A stretch of 64,000 nucleotides of DNA from Methylococcus geothermalis (GTDB lineage: Bacteria; Pseudomonadota; Gammaproteobacteria; Methylococcales; Methylococcaceae): positions 2,184,501 to 2,248,500 of the forward strand of contig NZ_CP046565.1 in the NCBI RefSeq assembly GCF_012769535.1, given 5' to 3'. The notes under the pieces are model-generated. The model saw only the letters and a list, made by a program, of their open reading frames with translations, was not told where the DNA came from and did not search any database. Positions 53,485 through 62,838 of the stretch are shown here, piece by piece. Numbering within the stretch: position 1 is the stretch's first letter; every line of letters starts with the position of its first letter. A program made the translations under genes and the position numbers.

Positions 53485-54659
53485 GGCTGTTGTCCCTTGA
53501 CGATGGCGACGGCCTTGGCCGCCGCGTCATCCAGATTTTCCGCGGTGATGAAGGAGAGGCCGGATTCGGCGAGGATCTTGCGGCCCTCGTCGACGTTGGT
53601 GCCGGCCAGGCGCACGATCAGCGGCACCTTGATCTGCAGGCTGTCGCAGGCCTGGATCAGGCCCTTGGCGATCCAGTCGCAGCGATTGATGCCGGCGAAG
53701 ATGTTCACCAGGATGCATTTGACGTTGGGGTCTTCCAGCACGATGCGGCAGGCGTTGGTCACCTTTTCCGGCGAGGCGCCGCCGCCGACATCCAGGAAGT
53801 TGGCCGGACGGCCGCCGTGCAGGGTAATGGCGTCCAGTGAGGCCATGGCGAGCCCGGCGCCGTTGACGATGCAGCCGATGTTGCCGTCGAGGGCGATGTA
53901 GTTGAGGCCGTGGCCGGAAGCTTCGACCTCCTTCGGATCTTCTTCGGCCAGGTCGCGCATTTCGGTGATGGTGCGCTGGCGATAGAGGGCGTTGTCATCG
54001 AAGTTGAACTTGGCATCCAGCACCATCAGCGATTCATCGCTCTCGCCGACCACTGCCAGCGGGTTGATCTCGGCCTGCAGCGCGTCCTTGTCGCGCATGC
54101 AGCGGTAGATGGCCTTCATCAGCCTGACGGCCTGGGGCATCAGCTTGCCCTTCAGGCCGATCGCCGTGGCGACCTTCCGGCACTGGAAGTCCAGCAGGCC
54201 GATCGCCGGATCGACGACTTCCTTGACGATTTTTTGCGGGGCTTCCTTGGCAACCTCCTCGATTTCCATGCCCCCTTCGCTGGAGGCGATCAGGGTGATG
54301 CGCTGGCTGCCGCGGTCGATCACGAACCCCAGGTAGTATTCTTTCTTGATGTGGCTGGCCTGCTCCACCCACAGACGCTGGACCAGCGACCCCTCCGGGC
54401 CGGTCTGGTGAGTGACGAGGTGGCTGCCGAGCATGGCGTCGGCATATTGGCGCACTTCCTCGACCGAACCGGCGACCTTGACGCCGCCGGCCTTGCCGCG
54501 GCCGCCGGCGTGGATCTGCGCCTTCACGACCCAGCGGCTGCCGCCGAGCTCCTCGGCGATGCTGGCGGCCTGGGCGTCGGAATAGGCGACGGCGCCGTTG
54601 GGCACGGGTACGCCATAGGTTTTCAGCAACTCCTTGGCCTGGTATTCATGGATATTCAC
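53481..54659 (-). CDS. mtkA: Malate-CoA ligase (malate thiokinase) beta-type subunit
   Basis: The 392-residue subunit is SucC-like with an ATP-grasp domain ([39 protein letters not shown]). A CoA-ligase domain follows ([39 protein letters not shown]). The mcl gene lies 55 bases upstream in the same direction, so the set reads mcl-mtkA-mtkB. In serine-cycle bacteria mtkA and mtkB are adjacent in this order. Confidence 0.94.
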   Translation of the reverse strand: MNIHEYQAKELLKTYGVPVPNGAVAYSDAQAASIAEELGGSRWVVKAQIHAGGRGKAGGVKVAGSVEEVRQYADAMLGSHLVTHQTGPEGSLVQRLWVEQASHIKKEYYLGFVIDRGSQRITLIASSEGGMEIEEVAKEAPQKIVKEVVDPAIGLLDFQCRKVATAIGLKGKLMPQAVRLMKAIYRCMRDKDALQAEINPLAVVGESDESLMVLDAKFNFDDNALYRQRTITEMRDLAEEDPKEVEASGHGLNYIALDGNIGCIVNGAGLAMASLDAITLHGGRPANFLDVGGGASPEKVTNACRIVLEDPNVKCILVNIFAGINRCDWIAKGLIQACDSLQIKVPLIVRLAGTNVDEGRKILAESGLSFITAENLDDAAAKAVAIVKGQQP

Positions 54660-54714
54660 GGACGATCTCCTCGTTCAACTGAAGTCTGCATCGGCGCGCG
54701 ACATGCTCGCGGTC

Positions 54715-55683
54715 TCAACCATTCCGGCGCGACTCGATCTGGTTCATCTGGCGCACCACGTTCTCCGCCATGCGGATCGAAGCGGCATCGATCAGGCGTC
54801 CGTCCAGGGATACCGCGCCCTTGCCTTCCTTCGCCGCCTGCTCCATGGCTTCCAGGATGCGGTAGGCGCGGGTGACTTCCTGTTCCGTGGGAGTGAAGAT
54901 TTCGTTGCACAGTGCGACCTGAGAGGGATGGATGGCCCACTTCCCTTCGCAGCCCAGGGCCGCGGCGCGGCGGGCGGCAGCGCGGAAGCCTTCCGGGTCG
55001 CTGAAATCGCCGAACGGACCGTCGATGGGACGAAGCCCGTAGGCGCGGCATGCCGCGACCATGCGGGAAATGCCGAAATGCCACTGGTCGCCCCAGTGAT
55101 AGGCGCGAGCACCGGTCTCGTCGGGGTCGGTCAGCATGCCGTAATCAGGGTTGGCGCCGCCGATGTTGGTGGTGCGGGCGCGCACCGACGCGGCGTAGTC
55201 TGCCACCCCGAAGACCATGGCTTCCATGCGTTCCGGACAGGTGCGGGCGATCTCTTCCACGTTGGCCATGCCCATCGCAGTTTCGATCAGTACATGGATA
55301 TTGATGGGTTTGAAGCCTTTATATGCTTCGATTTGGGACAGCATGGTCGCGACGAACAAGACGTCCGCGGCGCAGCCCACTTTGGGAATCAGAATGGTAT
55401 CGAGTTTGTCGCCGCAGGCTTCGACGATATCGACCAGGTCGCGATAGGCGTAATGAGTGTCCAGCCCATTGATGCGGATCGAAACGGCGCACTTGGACCA
55501 ATCGTAAGTATCGAGCGCGGCGATGATGTTCTTGCGCGCCAGCGCCTTGTCGTCCGGCGCCACCGCGTCTTCCAGGTCCAGAAAAACGATGTCGGCGCCC
55601 GCATCGGGCGCTTTTTCAAGCATGCGCGGATTGCTGCCTGGCACCGCGAGTTCGCTGCGGTGGAGACGGTTCTTGACAGCCAT
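54715..55683 (-). CDS. mclA: Malyl-CoA lyase
   Basis: The 322-residue CitE-family enzyme cleaves malyl-CoA into glyoxylate and acetyl-CoA, the C4-splitting step of the serine cycle. Signatures are HRSELAVPGSNPRMLEKAPD, the metal/acid segment VFLDLEDAVAPDDK and the conserved Glu in NIHVLIETAMGMANVEEIA. The YHWGDQWHFGISRMV stretch is typical for Mcl as opposed to CitE lyase subunits. ATG 55683 follows AGAGGT on the minus strand. A consensus -10 element lies about 165 bases upstream. It leads the minus-strand mcl-mtkA-mtkB transcript. Confidence 0.95.
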   Translation of the reverse strand: MAVKNRLHRSELAVPGSNPRMLEKAPDAGADIVFLDLEDAVAPDDKALARKNIIAALDTYDWSKCAVSIRINGLDTHYAYRDLVDIVEACGDKLDTILIPKVGCAADVLFVATMLSQIEAYKGFKPINIHVLIETAMGMANVEEIARTCPERMEAMVFGVADYAASVRARTTNIGGANPDYGMLTDPDETGARAYHWGDQWHFGISRMVAACRAYGLRPIDGPFGDFSDPEGFRAAARRAAALGCEGKWAIHPSQVALCNEIFTPTEQEVTRAYRILEAMEQAAKEGKGAVSLDGRLIDAASIRMAENVVRQMNQIESRRNG

Positions 55684-55848
55684 GTGACCTCTCGAATCTG
55701 TAGGAGTTGTATCTTGTGCGTATTTCGTGTGCAACACCGCTGGGTGAGCGCGTGCCGCCGGAAGGGTCGCCTTACGGCGGCCGGGCAGCGCAAGGCGTAT
55801 CGGACGTTCTTGACGAATGGTCGTCTGTCCGTACACGGCAAACTGTGC

Positions 55849-55854
55849 ATTATA
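55849..55854 (-). promoter_or_regulatory. Consensus -10 element upstream of mcl
   Basis: The minus strand reads TATAAT preceded by GGTT and followed by GCACAG. The -35 region is poor, so an activator may be needed, which would be plausible for a methanol/C1-regulated operon. It predicts a leader of roughly 155-160 bases. The rest of the 463-base mcl/omp interval shows no ORF or repeat beyond the elements listed here. Confidence 0.4.
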
Positions 55855-56040
55855 AACCAGGCTGTTTCGTTTCCCTAACAGAGCATGCCGGCAGGAATGT
55901 TCTATACTGCTCGGACGAGGTAACCGTACGGGAGCGTCGGAAGGTGTCCCGCCTGGACAGGCCGCGCGTTCCCACGTCATGGAGGCGCTGTCCCTAGGGA
56001 GGCAAATCTGACCTGTATCAACAAAATCGCACAAGGAGAA

Positions 56041-56069
56041 TTGTTACGGTGCAGGTTTTTTGCTAGCAT
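56041..56069 (+). promoter_or_regulatory. Sigma-70-type promoter of the outer-membrane protein gene
   Basis: TTGTTA (56041-56046), 17-base spacer, then TAGCAT (56064-56069) preceded by TGC, i.e. an extended -10. It would start transcription near 56076, about 70 bases before the ATG at 56147. Confidence 0.5.
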
Positions 56070-56090
56070 CCTTTTGGCAAGCAACTAACT

Positions 56091-56106
56091 GTTGCTCCGG
56101 AGCAAC
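56091..56106 (+). other. Palindrome in the 5' leader of the outer-membrane protein mRNA
   Basis: GTTGCTCCGGAGCAAC is a perfect 16-base palindrome about 15 bases into the predicted transcript. As RNA it forms a 6-base stem with loop CCGG. Hairpins at the 5' end stabilise ompA-type mRNAs; a similar role is inferred. A regulator site is the alternative. Confidence 0.45.
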
Positions 56107-56146
56107 GCTTTATCCAACCAAACAATACTTTGTCGAGGGGATTGTC

Positions 56147-57073
56147 ATGAATCAGATCAAGAAATCGGGCGGCATCACCACGCTGCTCACCGCTTCGATC
56201 GCCGCCGCTCTCGCGCCTCAGGTTTCCATGGCTGCTTCGCATTCGCATGCCTCTTCCGCACAGTCTTCGCTGGAGCGGAGGCTGCAGGTGATGGAACAGG
56301 AAATGCAGGCGCTGCGTGCCGAACTTGATGCATCGCGCGCAAAGACCGAAGCCGAAACCGCGGAGGCGAAGTCCGAAGCCAGCCGGGCCGCCCAGCAAGT
56401 GCAGGCCCAGCAGGCCAAGGTGGACCAGAGCACTGCCGAACTGGCCAAGCACGAAGAGAAGAAGGACGATTTGGCCTTCTTCCGCGGCGGCTGGGCGGCC
56501 ATGAGCCATGCCCGCACCAACGAGCTGCTGGTCAACAACAACCTCCTTTCGCCGTCCTCTTTCGGCGACAACAAGGCCGGCTGGTACGTCGGTGCGGGTT
56601 TGGATCACCGGCTGAGCGACGATACCTTCGGCATCTCCGACGATCTGGCGCTTGATGTCGAACTGATGTGGGAATATAAGAATTACGGCAGTGCCAACAA
56701 CGCCTTCGTGAGCAGCCAGCTCGGCGGCATCCGGTCTCAGGCCCAGGTCACCATGTTGTCGCTCAATACCTCGCCGAAGTTGAAGTACACCGGCATCAAG
56801 GACTTCCGTCCCTGGGTCATACCGTTCGGCCTCAGCATGAACGTGATCAGCCCGCCGTCCAGCGGTGTGACCGTCTTGAATCCCGGCCTGATGTTGGGTA
56901 CCGGTCTCGAATACAATATCTTCAAGAATCTGTGGGTCGGCGCCGACTTCCGCTACACCTTTACGGGCGGCGATGTAGGCTACAGTGTCAAGACTGCCGG
57001 CGGCAAGACCATCCTGAACAGCACCGACACGGACAACTACACCGCGGGTGCCTACGTCGGTATCGGCTTCTGA
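56147..57073 (+). CDS. Outer-membrane beta-barrel protein with coiled-coil N-terminus
   Basis: The 308-residue protein has a signal peptide (LLTASIAAALAPQVSMA). A heptad-rich coiled coil follows (about residues 42-110: LERRLQVMEQEMQALRAELD then a run rich in Ala, Glu and Lys). The C-terminal ~190-residue barrel has alternating strands and ends in YTAGAYVGIGF, with a terminal Phe for BAM recognition. The start ATG 56147 has GAGGGG upstream. Promoter, leader hairpin and terminator all suggest high expression. I recognise the general type found as major surface proteins in methanotrophs, not a named family; the coiled coil may form trimers or contact peptidoglycan. Confidence 0.78.
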   Translation: MNQIKKSGGITTLLTASIAAALAPQVSMAASHSHASSAQSSLERRLQVMEQEMQALRAELDASRAKTEAETAEAKSEASRAAQQVQAQQAKVDQSTAELAKHEEKKDDLAFFRGGWAAMSHARTNELLVNNNLLSPSSFGDNKAGWYVGAGLDHRLSDDTFGISDDLALDVELMWEYKNYGSANNAFVSSQLGGIRSQAQVTMLSLNTSPKLKYTGIKDFRPWVIPFGLSMNVISPPSSGVTVLNPGLMLGTGLEYNIFKNLWVGADFRYTFTGGDVGYSVKTAGGKTILNSTDTDNYTAGAYVGIGF

Positions 57074-57110
57074 TGAGCGGAAGAGTTCATCAGGCCTGAC
57101 ACCGGCCGAA

Positions 57111-57141
57111 AAAAGGGGGATCGCGGATCCCCCTTTTTTTC
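57111..57141 (+). terminator. Strong rho-independent terminator
   Basis: AAAAGGGGGATC (57111-57122) pairs with GATCCCCCTTTT (57126-57137) around GCG, followed by more T. It lies 38 bases after the outer-membrane protein stop and isolates it from pip. Confidence 0.9.
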
Positions 57142-57186
57142 TTTACCGGCCGTTATACTTTACAACGGCTCGTTGACAAATTTTCA

Positions 57187-58137
57187 ATGAAATCGCTTTA
57201 CCCGCCGATCGAGCCCTATTCCGTCCATCATGTCGGGGTCGGGAACGGGCATGCGGTCTATGTGGAGGAATGCGGCAACCCCGAGGGTATTCCTGCCGTG
57301 TTTCTGCATGGGGGACCCGGTTCCGGCTGCAGAAGCCATCATCGCTCGTTTTTCGACCCGGAGCGTTACCGTGCGATACTCGTCGATCAACGGGGCTGCG
57401 GGCGGTCGACTCCGCACGGTAGATTACGGAACAACACGACCCGGCATCTGCTCGGCGACCTGGAATCCATCCGGGCGTGCCTGAACATCCCGAAATGGCT
57501 GATTTTTGGCGGCTCCTGGGGGGCGGCGCTGGCATTGCTTTATGCCCAGGCTCATCCGGAACGGGTCAGCGGCTTGGTTCTGCGCGGCAGCTTCCTGGCC
57601 CGCAAGCGCGATGTGGACTGGTTCGTCCGCGACGGCGCCAGCCGGTTCTATCCCGAAGACTGGCAGCGGTTCATCGACAATTTCAGTCCCAAGGAACGGA
57701 CCAACCCGGTGGGGGCTGCCCGCCGCCGCGTGAACGGCGCCGACGAACTCGAACAACGGCGAATGGCGCGAGCATGGTGGCTGTGGAGCACCCGCGTCAC
57801 TCTGGGGGATGCATTCAACCCTCCCGATGACGAATCCCTGCCTGTCGATGCCTTGTCCCAGTGCCGCATCGAACTGCATTACGCCGCCGCCCGCTATTTC
57901 CTCAGGGAAGGGCAGATTCTCGAAGACTGTCCGAAGATTGCCCATATTCCCGCGATCATCGTGCACGGCCGGCAGGACCGGGTCTGTCCCCCCGAGGCGG
58001 CTTGGTTGCTGCATCGGGCATTGCCGCGATCGGAGCTGAAGATACTGCCGAACTCCGGCCACATCGCCCAGGGCGAGGAAATGATCGATGCGTTGGTGAC
58101 GGCATTGGAGACCCTGACGGGACGGCTGTCAGCCTGA
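57187..58137 (+). CDS. pip: Proline iminopeptidase
   Basis: The 316-residue cytoplasmic peptidase releases N-terminal proline. HGGPGSGCRSHHRSFFDPE is the oxyanion region (HGGPG), and catalytic residues are Ser110 (FGGSWGAALAL), Asp264 (HGRQDRVCPP) and His292 (NSGHIAQ). DQRGCGRSTPH is a family signature. Length matches the S33 bacterial type. Confidence 0.95.
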   Translation: MKSLYPPIEPYSVHHVGVGNGHAVYVEECGNPEGIPAVFLHGGPGSGCRSHHRSFFDPERYRAILVDQRGCGRSTPHGRLRNNTTRHLLGDLESIRACLNIPKWLIFGGSWGAALALLYAQAHPERVSGLVLRGSFLARKRDVDWFVRDGASRFYPEDWQRFIDNFSPKERTNPVGAARRRVNGADELEQRRMARAWWLWSTRVTLGDAFNPPDDESLPVDALSQCRIELHYAAARYFLREGQILEDCPKIAHIPAIIVHGRQDRVCPPEAAWLLHRALPRSELKILPNSGHIAQGEEMIDALVTALETLTGRLSA

Positions 58138-58213
58138 TTGTCCGGCATGGCAGGCGCCGCATCCCGGATCGCCGCTATGGTATCCTAACCGTCTGTCTCG
58201 TTCCCTCGGTCCA

Positions 58214-59635
58214 ATGATCCTCCCCGACTTCAGCCTTGCCCGCGTAGTGGTCGTCGGAGACCTCATGCTCGACCGCTACTGGTTCGGCGGAACCTCCCGC
58301 ATCTCGCCGGAGGCCCCGGTGCCGGTCGTTCGGGTGGAGAATGTGGAAGAACGCATCGGCGGGGCGGGAAACGTGGCGCTCAATCTGGCGGCGTTGGGCG
58401 GCACGGTCGATCTGCTGGGCTACGCGGGCGAGGACGAAGCCGCCGATGTGTTGGCGAGCCTCCTGACCGCGGCGGGCATCCGCAGCCACATCGAACGTGT
58501 TCCCACGGCCGCCACAGTCACCAAACTCCGCATCATCAGCCGGCAGCAGCAGCTCATTCGCCTGGATTTCGAGGGCGGATTCGGCCATCTCGATCCGGCC
58601 GTCCTGGTCGCGCGATTCCGTGCGTTGCTGGCCGAGGCGGGTGTGGTCGTCCTATCGGACTACGCGAAAGGCACACTTGCCTCGGTTCATGAATTCATTG
58701 CAGCGGCACGCTGCGTCGGCATACCGGTTCTGGTCGATCCCAAGGGACGGGATTTCGAGTGTTATCGAGGCGCCTCCCTGTTGACGCCCAACCTTGCCGA
58801 ATTCGAAGCCGTGGTCGGCGCATGCCGGGACGATGCGGCGATCGAACGCAAAGGTCTGGAGCTGATCGCAGGACTGGACCTCGGAGCCCTGCTGGTCACG
58901 CGGGGCGAGCATGGCATGAGTCTTCTGGAACCGGCGGGAGGCGCGCTGCACCTTCCGGCGCATGCCAAAGAGGTGTATGACGTGACCGGTGCCGGCGATA
59001 CGGTCATCTCGGTGCTGGCCGCCGCGCTCGCCGCGGGCAGGCCGCTCCCGGAGGCCGTGGCTCTGGCGAATCTGGCCGCCGGCATCGTGGTCGGAAAGCT
59101 CGGAACGGCCGCGGTCTCGCCGGAGGAACTGGCCATCGCGATCCACGGTCAGCGGGCGCCGAGCCGCGGCGCGATTAAGCTCGCGGAATTGCTGGACGTG
59201 CTCGATCCGTTGCGGCGTGCCGGCGAACGGATCGTGGTCACCAACGGCTGTTTCGACCTGCTGCATCCCGGCCATGTGCATTATCTGGAACAGGCCCGCG
59301 CCTTGGGCGACCGCCTGATCGTGCTGGTCAACGGCGACGACTCGGTGCGGCGCCTGAAAGGGGCAGGCCGTCCGGTCAATCCGCTGGCCCATCGGATGGC
59401 CATGCTGGCTGCTTTGGAAAGCGTCGACTGGGTGGTGGCATTCGAAGGGGACACCCCGCGCGATGAAATCTGCGCCATCCGGCCCGACGTGCTGGTCAAG
59501 GGCGGCGACTACCGCGACATCGCCGCGATCGCCGGACACGATTGTGTCCTGGCGGCCGGAGGCGAAGTGAGGGTGCTCGATTTCGTCGACGGCCATTCGA
59601 CCACCCGCCTCATTGAAACCATCCGCAACGGTTGA
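58214..59635 (+). CDS. hldE: Bifunctional heptose 7-phosphate kinase / heptose 1-phosphate adenylyltransferase
   Basis: The 473-residue HldE makes ADP-heptose precursor for LPS inner core. The N-terminal ribokinase-like domain (about 1-320) shows VVGDLMLDRYWFGGTSRISP and DVTGAGDTVISVLAAAL with the catalytic Asp. The C-terminal nucleotidyltransferase domain begins RIVVTNGCFDLLHPGHVHYL (HxGH) and ends GHSTTRLIETI. No frame break between domains. Confidence 0.96.
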   Translation: MILPDFSLARVVVVGDLMLDRYWFGGTSRISPEAPVPVVRVENVEERIGGAGNVALNLAALGGTVDLLGYAGEDEAADVLASLLTAAGIRSHIERVPTAATVTKLRIISRQQQLIRLDFEGGFGHLDPAVLVARFRALLAEAGVVVLSDYAKGTLASVHEFIAAARCVGIPVLVDPKGRDFECYRGASLLTPNLAEFEAVVGACRDDAAIERKGLELIAGLDLGALLVTRGEHGMSLLEPAGGALHLPAHAKEVYDVTGAGDTVISVLAAALAAGRPLPEAVALANLAAGIVVGKLGTAAVSPEELAIAIHGQRAPSRGAIKLAELLDVLDPLRRAGERIVVTNGCFDLLHPGHVHYLEQARALGDRLIVLVNGDDSVRRLKGAGRPVNPLAHRMAMLAALESVDWVVAFEGDTPRDEICAIRPDVLVKGGDYRDIAAIAGHDCVLAAGGEVRVLDFVDGHSTTRLIETIRNG

Positions 59636-59646
59636 TTGAACTCAAG

Positions 59647-61032
59647 ATGTCCGATTACGCCCGATCGATCGACAAACGCGTGGAGGCACTCAAGGTACCG
59701 CCCCACTCGATCCAGGCCGAACAGGCGGTGCTGGGCGGCCTGTTGCTCGACAACCTGACCTGGGATGTGGTCGCCGACCGTCTCGTCGAGGAGGATTTTT
59801 ACCGGCGCGACCATCGCCTGATTTTCCGCGCGATCCGCCAGCTCTCGGAAAAACAGGTGCCGTTCGACGTGGTCACGCTGTCGGAGGTGCTGGAAAAGAC
59901 CGGTGAGCTGGAGGATGCCGGCGGTCTGGCCTATCTCGCCGTGCTGGCGCGGGAAACGCCCAGCGCCGCCAACATATCGGCCTATGCCGACATCGTGCGC
60001 GAGCGCGCCGTTCTTCGGCAGCTCATCCATGTCGGCACCGAAATCGCCGATTCGGCCTATCAGCCGGAAGGGCGTGGCATGAGCGAGCTGCTCGAGCACG
60101 CCGAGCAGCGCGTGTTCCAGATCGCCGACCAGCGCCAGCGCGGCAGCGCCGGTTTCAAGCCGATCAAGAGCCTGCTGGTCGCGGCCGTCGACCGCATCGA
60201 GACGCTGTTCCAGAAAGAAGGGCACATCACCGGCGCAAGCACGGGATTCGCCGATTTCGACGAGATGACCTCGGGCTTGCAGCAGTCCGACCTCATCATC
60301 ATCGCCGGCCGCCCGTCGATGGGTAAAACCACCTTCGCGATGAACATCGCCGAAAATGTGGCGATCAAGGAAGGCCTGCCTGTCGCCGTGTTCAGCATGG
60401 AGATGCCCGGCGAACAGCTGGCGATGCGCATGATGTCCTCGCTCGGCCGCATCGACCAGCACCGGGTCAGGACCGGCAAGCTGGAGGACGACGAATGGCC
60501 GCGCATGACCTCGGCCATCAACATCCTGGCCGAGACCAAGCTCTTCATCGACGACACGGCGGCGCTTTCACCTACCGAGGTCCGCGCCCGCTGCCGTCGG
60601 CTGGCGCGCGAGAACGGCCAGCTCGGGCTGGTAGTGCTGGACTACCTGCAACTCATGCAATGCTCGGGCGGCGAGAACCGGGTGGCCGAAATTTCCGAGA
60701 TCTCCCGCTCGCTCAAGGCCTTGGCCAAGGAACTGAACGTGCCCGTGATCGCCCTGTCTCAGCTCAACCGCAATCTGGAGCAGCGGCCCAACAAGCGGCC
60801 GGTGCCGTCCGATCTGCGCGAATCGGGCTCGATCGAGCAGGATGCCGACCTGATCGTGTTCATCTACCGCGACGAGGTCTACCATCCGGACAGCGCCGAC
60901 AAGGGCACGGCGGAAATCATCATCGCCAAGCAGCGTAACGGCCCGATCGGCACGGTGCGGATGACCTTCCTGGGCCAATACACGCGCTTCGAGAACTTCA
61001 TCGCCGATCCTTATTCCAGCGAGGGGTACTGA
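59647..61032 (+). CDS. dnaB: Replicative DNA helicase
   Basis: The 461-residue hexameric helicase has the N-terminal primase-interaction domain ([19 protein letters not shown]), Walker [19 protein letters not shown], Walker [13 protein letters not shown] and the arginine-finger region [20 protein letters not shown]. No intein. ATG 59647 matches the family start; an in-frame TTG at 59632 overlaps the hldE stop. It is followed 4 bases later by alr, the usual dnaB-alr pairing. Confidence 0.97.
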   Translation: MSDYARSIDKRVEALKVPPHSIQAEQAVLGGLLLDNLTWDVVADRLVEEDFYRRDHRLIFRAIRQLSEKQVPFDVVTLSEVLEKTGELEDAGGLAYLAVLARETPSAANISAYADIVRERAVLRQLIHVGTEIADSAYQPEGRGMSELLEHAEQRVFQIADQRQRGSAGFKPIKSLLVAAVDRIETLFQKEGHITGASTGFADFDEMTSGLQQSDLIIIAGRPSMGKTTFAMNIAENVAIKEGLPVAVFSMEMPGEQLAMRMMSSLGRIDQHRVRTGKLEDDEWPRMTSAINILAETKLFIDDTAALSPTEVRARCRRLARENGQLGLVVLDYLQLMQCSGGENRVAEISEISRSLKALAKELNVPVIALSQLNRNLEQRPNKRPVPSDLRESGSIEQDADLIVFIYRDEVYHPDSADKGTAEIIIAKQRNGPIGTVRMTFLGQYTRFENFIADPYSSEGY

Positions 61033-61036
61033 AGCC

Positions 61037-62116
61037 GTGGTGCCCGCAGCCCGCGCCGTCCTGGACATGGCGGCCTTCGCCCACAATTTCGCCTGGATCC
61101 GCGCCGCCGTGCCGGATTCGAGAATCATGGCCGTCATCAAAGCCAATGCCTACGGGCACGGGCTGGTCCGAGCCGCTAGAGCGCTGCCGGCAGCGGACGC
61201 GTTCGCCGTGGCGCGGGTGGAGGAGGGCGTCGTCCTGCGCCAGGCGGGTATCGCTCAACGGATCGCGGTGCTGCAGGGCTATACCGACGAGGAAGGGATG
61301 AGGCTGAGCGCCCGCCATGGTCTCGAACCGGTGATTCATTCCGGCTTTCAGCTCGATCTGCTGGAGCGGCTCGATACTCGTGTCCCGATGGGGGTGTGGC
61401 TAAAGGCGGACAGCGGCATGCATCGGCTGGGATTGGGCGAAGAGGAGTTCGCCCGTGCGCGGACGCGGCTGGCGCGGATGCCGCAGGTGTGCCAGCCGGT
61501 GCCCGTCATGACGCATCTGGCCAATGCCGACGTCACCGATGACCCGGCGACGGAGATACAGCTCCGCTGTTTTGGCCGAATGGCTGGCGACGGCGGCGAA
61601 TTCAGCATCGCCAACTCGGCGGGTCTCATGGCCTGGGAAGCAGCCCGCGGCGCCTGGGTCCGGCCCGGCATCCTGCTTTACGGCGTATCGCCGTTTCCCG
61701 GCCGGCCCGGCCCGGAAGAAGGCTTGAGGCCGGTCATGACCCTGCAGAGCCGGCTGATTGCGATCAAGCACCTGAAAACCGGCGACGCGGTCGGCTATGG
61801 CGGCGATTTCGTGTGCCGGCGCCCGACCCGCATGGGCATCGCGGCCATAGGCTACGGCGACGGCTATCCCCGCCGCGCGGCCACCGGCACACCGGTACTG
61901 GTCCGAGGCAGGCGCGTGCCGCTGATCGGCCGGGTCTCCATGGACATGATATCGGTCGATCTGACCGATTGCCCGACGGCTGAAATCGGCGATACGGTGA
62001 CGCTATGGGGACAGGGGCTACCGGTGGAGGAAGTCGCACGCTGCGCCGACACGATTCCCTACGTGTTGCTGTGCAATGTCACGCAGCGGGTGAACATGGT
62101 GGAAACCGCCGCCTGA
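61037..62116 (+). CDS. alr: Alanine racemase
   Basis: The 359-residue PLP enzyme interconverts L- and D-alanine for peptidoglycan. PLP lysine is Lys35 in [16 protein letters not shown]. The second-domain region [20 protein letters not shown] with GYGDGYPRR carries the catalytic Tyr, and [14 protein letters not shown] is typical. The start is GTG at 61037, with a further in-frame GTG one codon later. It is cotranscribed with dnaB. Confidence 0.95.
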   Translation: MVPAARAVLDMAAFAHNFAWIRAAVPDSRIMAVIKANAYGHGLVRAARALPAADAFAVARVEEGVVLRQAGIAQRIAVLQGYTDEEGMRLSARHGLEPVIHSGFQLDLLERLDTRVPMGVWLKADSGMHRLGLGEEEFARARTRLARMPQVCQPVPVMTHLANADVTDDPATEIQLRCFGRMAGDGGEFSIANSAGLMAWEAARGAWVRPGILLYGVSPFPGRPGPEEGLRPVMTLQSRLIAIKHLKTGDAVGYGGDFVCRRPTRMGIAAIGYGDGYPRRAATGTPVLVRGRRVPLIGRVSMDMISVDLTDCPTAEIGDTVTLWGQGLPVEEVARCADTIPYVLLCNVTQRVNMVETAA

Positions 62117-62129
62117 AGCGCCGGACCGG

Positions 62130-62654
62130 CTATTGTTTCTTGGCTATGGCGAAGACCAGCGTGGCTCCGCCTTGGTCCGCGGAAGTGCTGGTGCCTTCGC
62201 GCCGGGTGAACATGAATTCCTTGCCGCCGTTCACCAGCACGAAAAACGTCTGGAAGGATTTTCCGCCCAGCATCGCATCGACCTTCCCGGTGCCGTCGAG
62301 ATACACCTCGTAGGTGCAATCGGACGTATCCTGGGTGACCGCCGCCTTGAGGCCGGCCTTGTTGGCCATGCTGTGGATGCTGCAATGGCCATTGCCGTCG
62401 AAATTGAACACGCCGACCCGGATGGCGATCGCGCCGGTGGTGAGCTGGGTCGTGGCATCGAAATCGGCGCCGAAATAGCCTTGCGCGGCGAAGCCGTAAC
62501 TGCCTTTCAGCCGCTTGTTCGCCAGGGTTTTTCCTTCGTCGTTGTACTCGAAGGCTGGAGCCGCGCCCGGGCCGAGCGCGAACAGAGCGCTTACGGTCAG
62601 GAGGACGGTGGAGAGGGAGGGGGAAAAGCCGGGTGTGTGTGTTTTCGTGATCAT
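62130..62654 (-). CDS. Secreted protein of unknown function
   Basis: The 174-residue protein has a signal peptide (LSTVLLTVSALFALGPGAAPA). The mature ~135 residues look all-beta with many Gly and Thr (LKGSYGFAAQGYFGADFDAT, FNFDGNGHCSIHSM, GTGKVDAMLGGKSFQTFF), like small lipocalin-type or avidin-like barrels. Two Cys in the middle (HCSIHS and DCTYEV) could pair. I do not recognise it as a named family. It converges with alr across 13 bases. Confidence 0.7.
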   Translation of the reverse strand: MITKTHTPGFSPSLSTVLLTVSALFALGPGAAPAFEYNDEGKTLANKRLKGSYGFAAQGYFGADFDATTQLTTGAIAIRVGVFNFDGNGHCSIHSMANKAGLKAAVTQDTSDCTYEVYLDGTGKVDAMLGGKSFQTFFVLVNGGKEFMFTRREGTSTSADQGGATLVFAIAKKQ

Positions 62655-62838
62655 CGAATGCAGCGAGCAGAGCGGACGTGATTGTCAAATCCGGAGAAAT
62701 GCAAGTTCGCTGCCACGGACAATCACAAGGCATACGATGACTCGGGATGGGAGTCATCGAAAAGTTGTGTGATATGCCTCGATGACTGCTTGAAATCACA
62801 CAGGGTGCAATCGGCCGCAGCGGGCATCGCAACGGAGG

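Noticed and set aside
56033-56088. Possible 15-codon leader peptide from TTG 56041
   Set aside because: AAGGAG is only two bases before the TTG, and the stretch coincides with the promoter -35/-10 elements.
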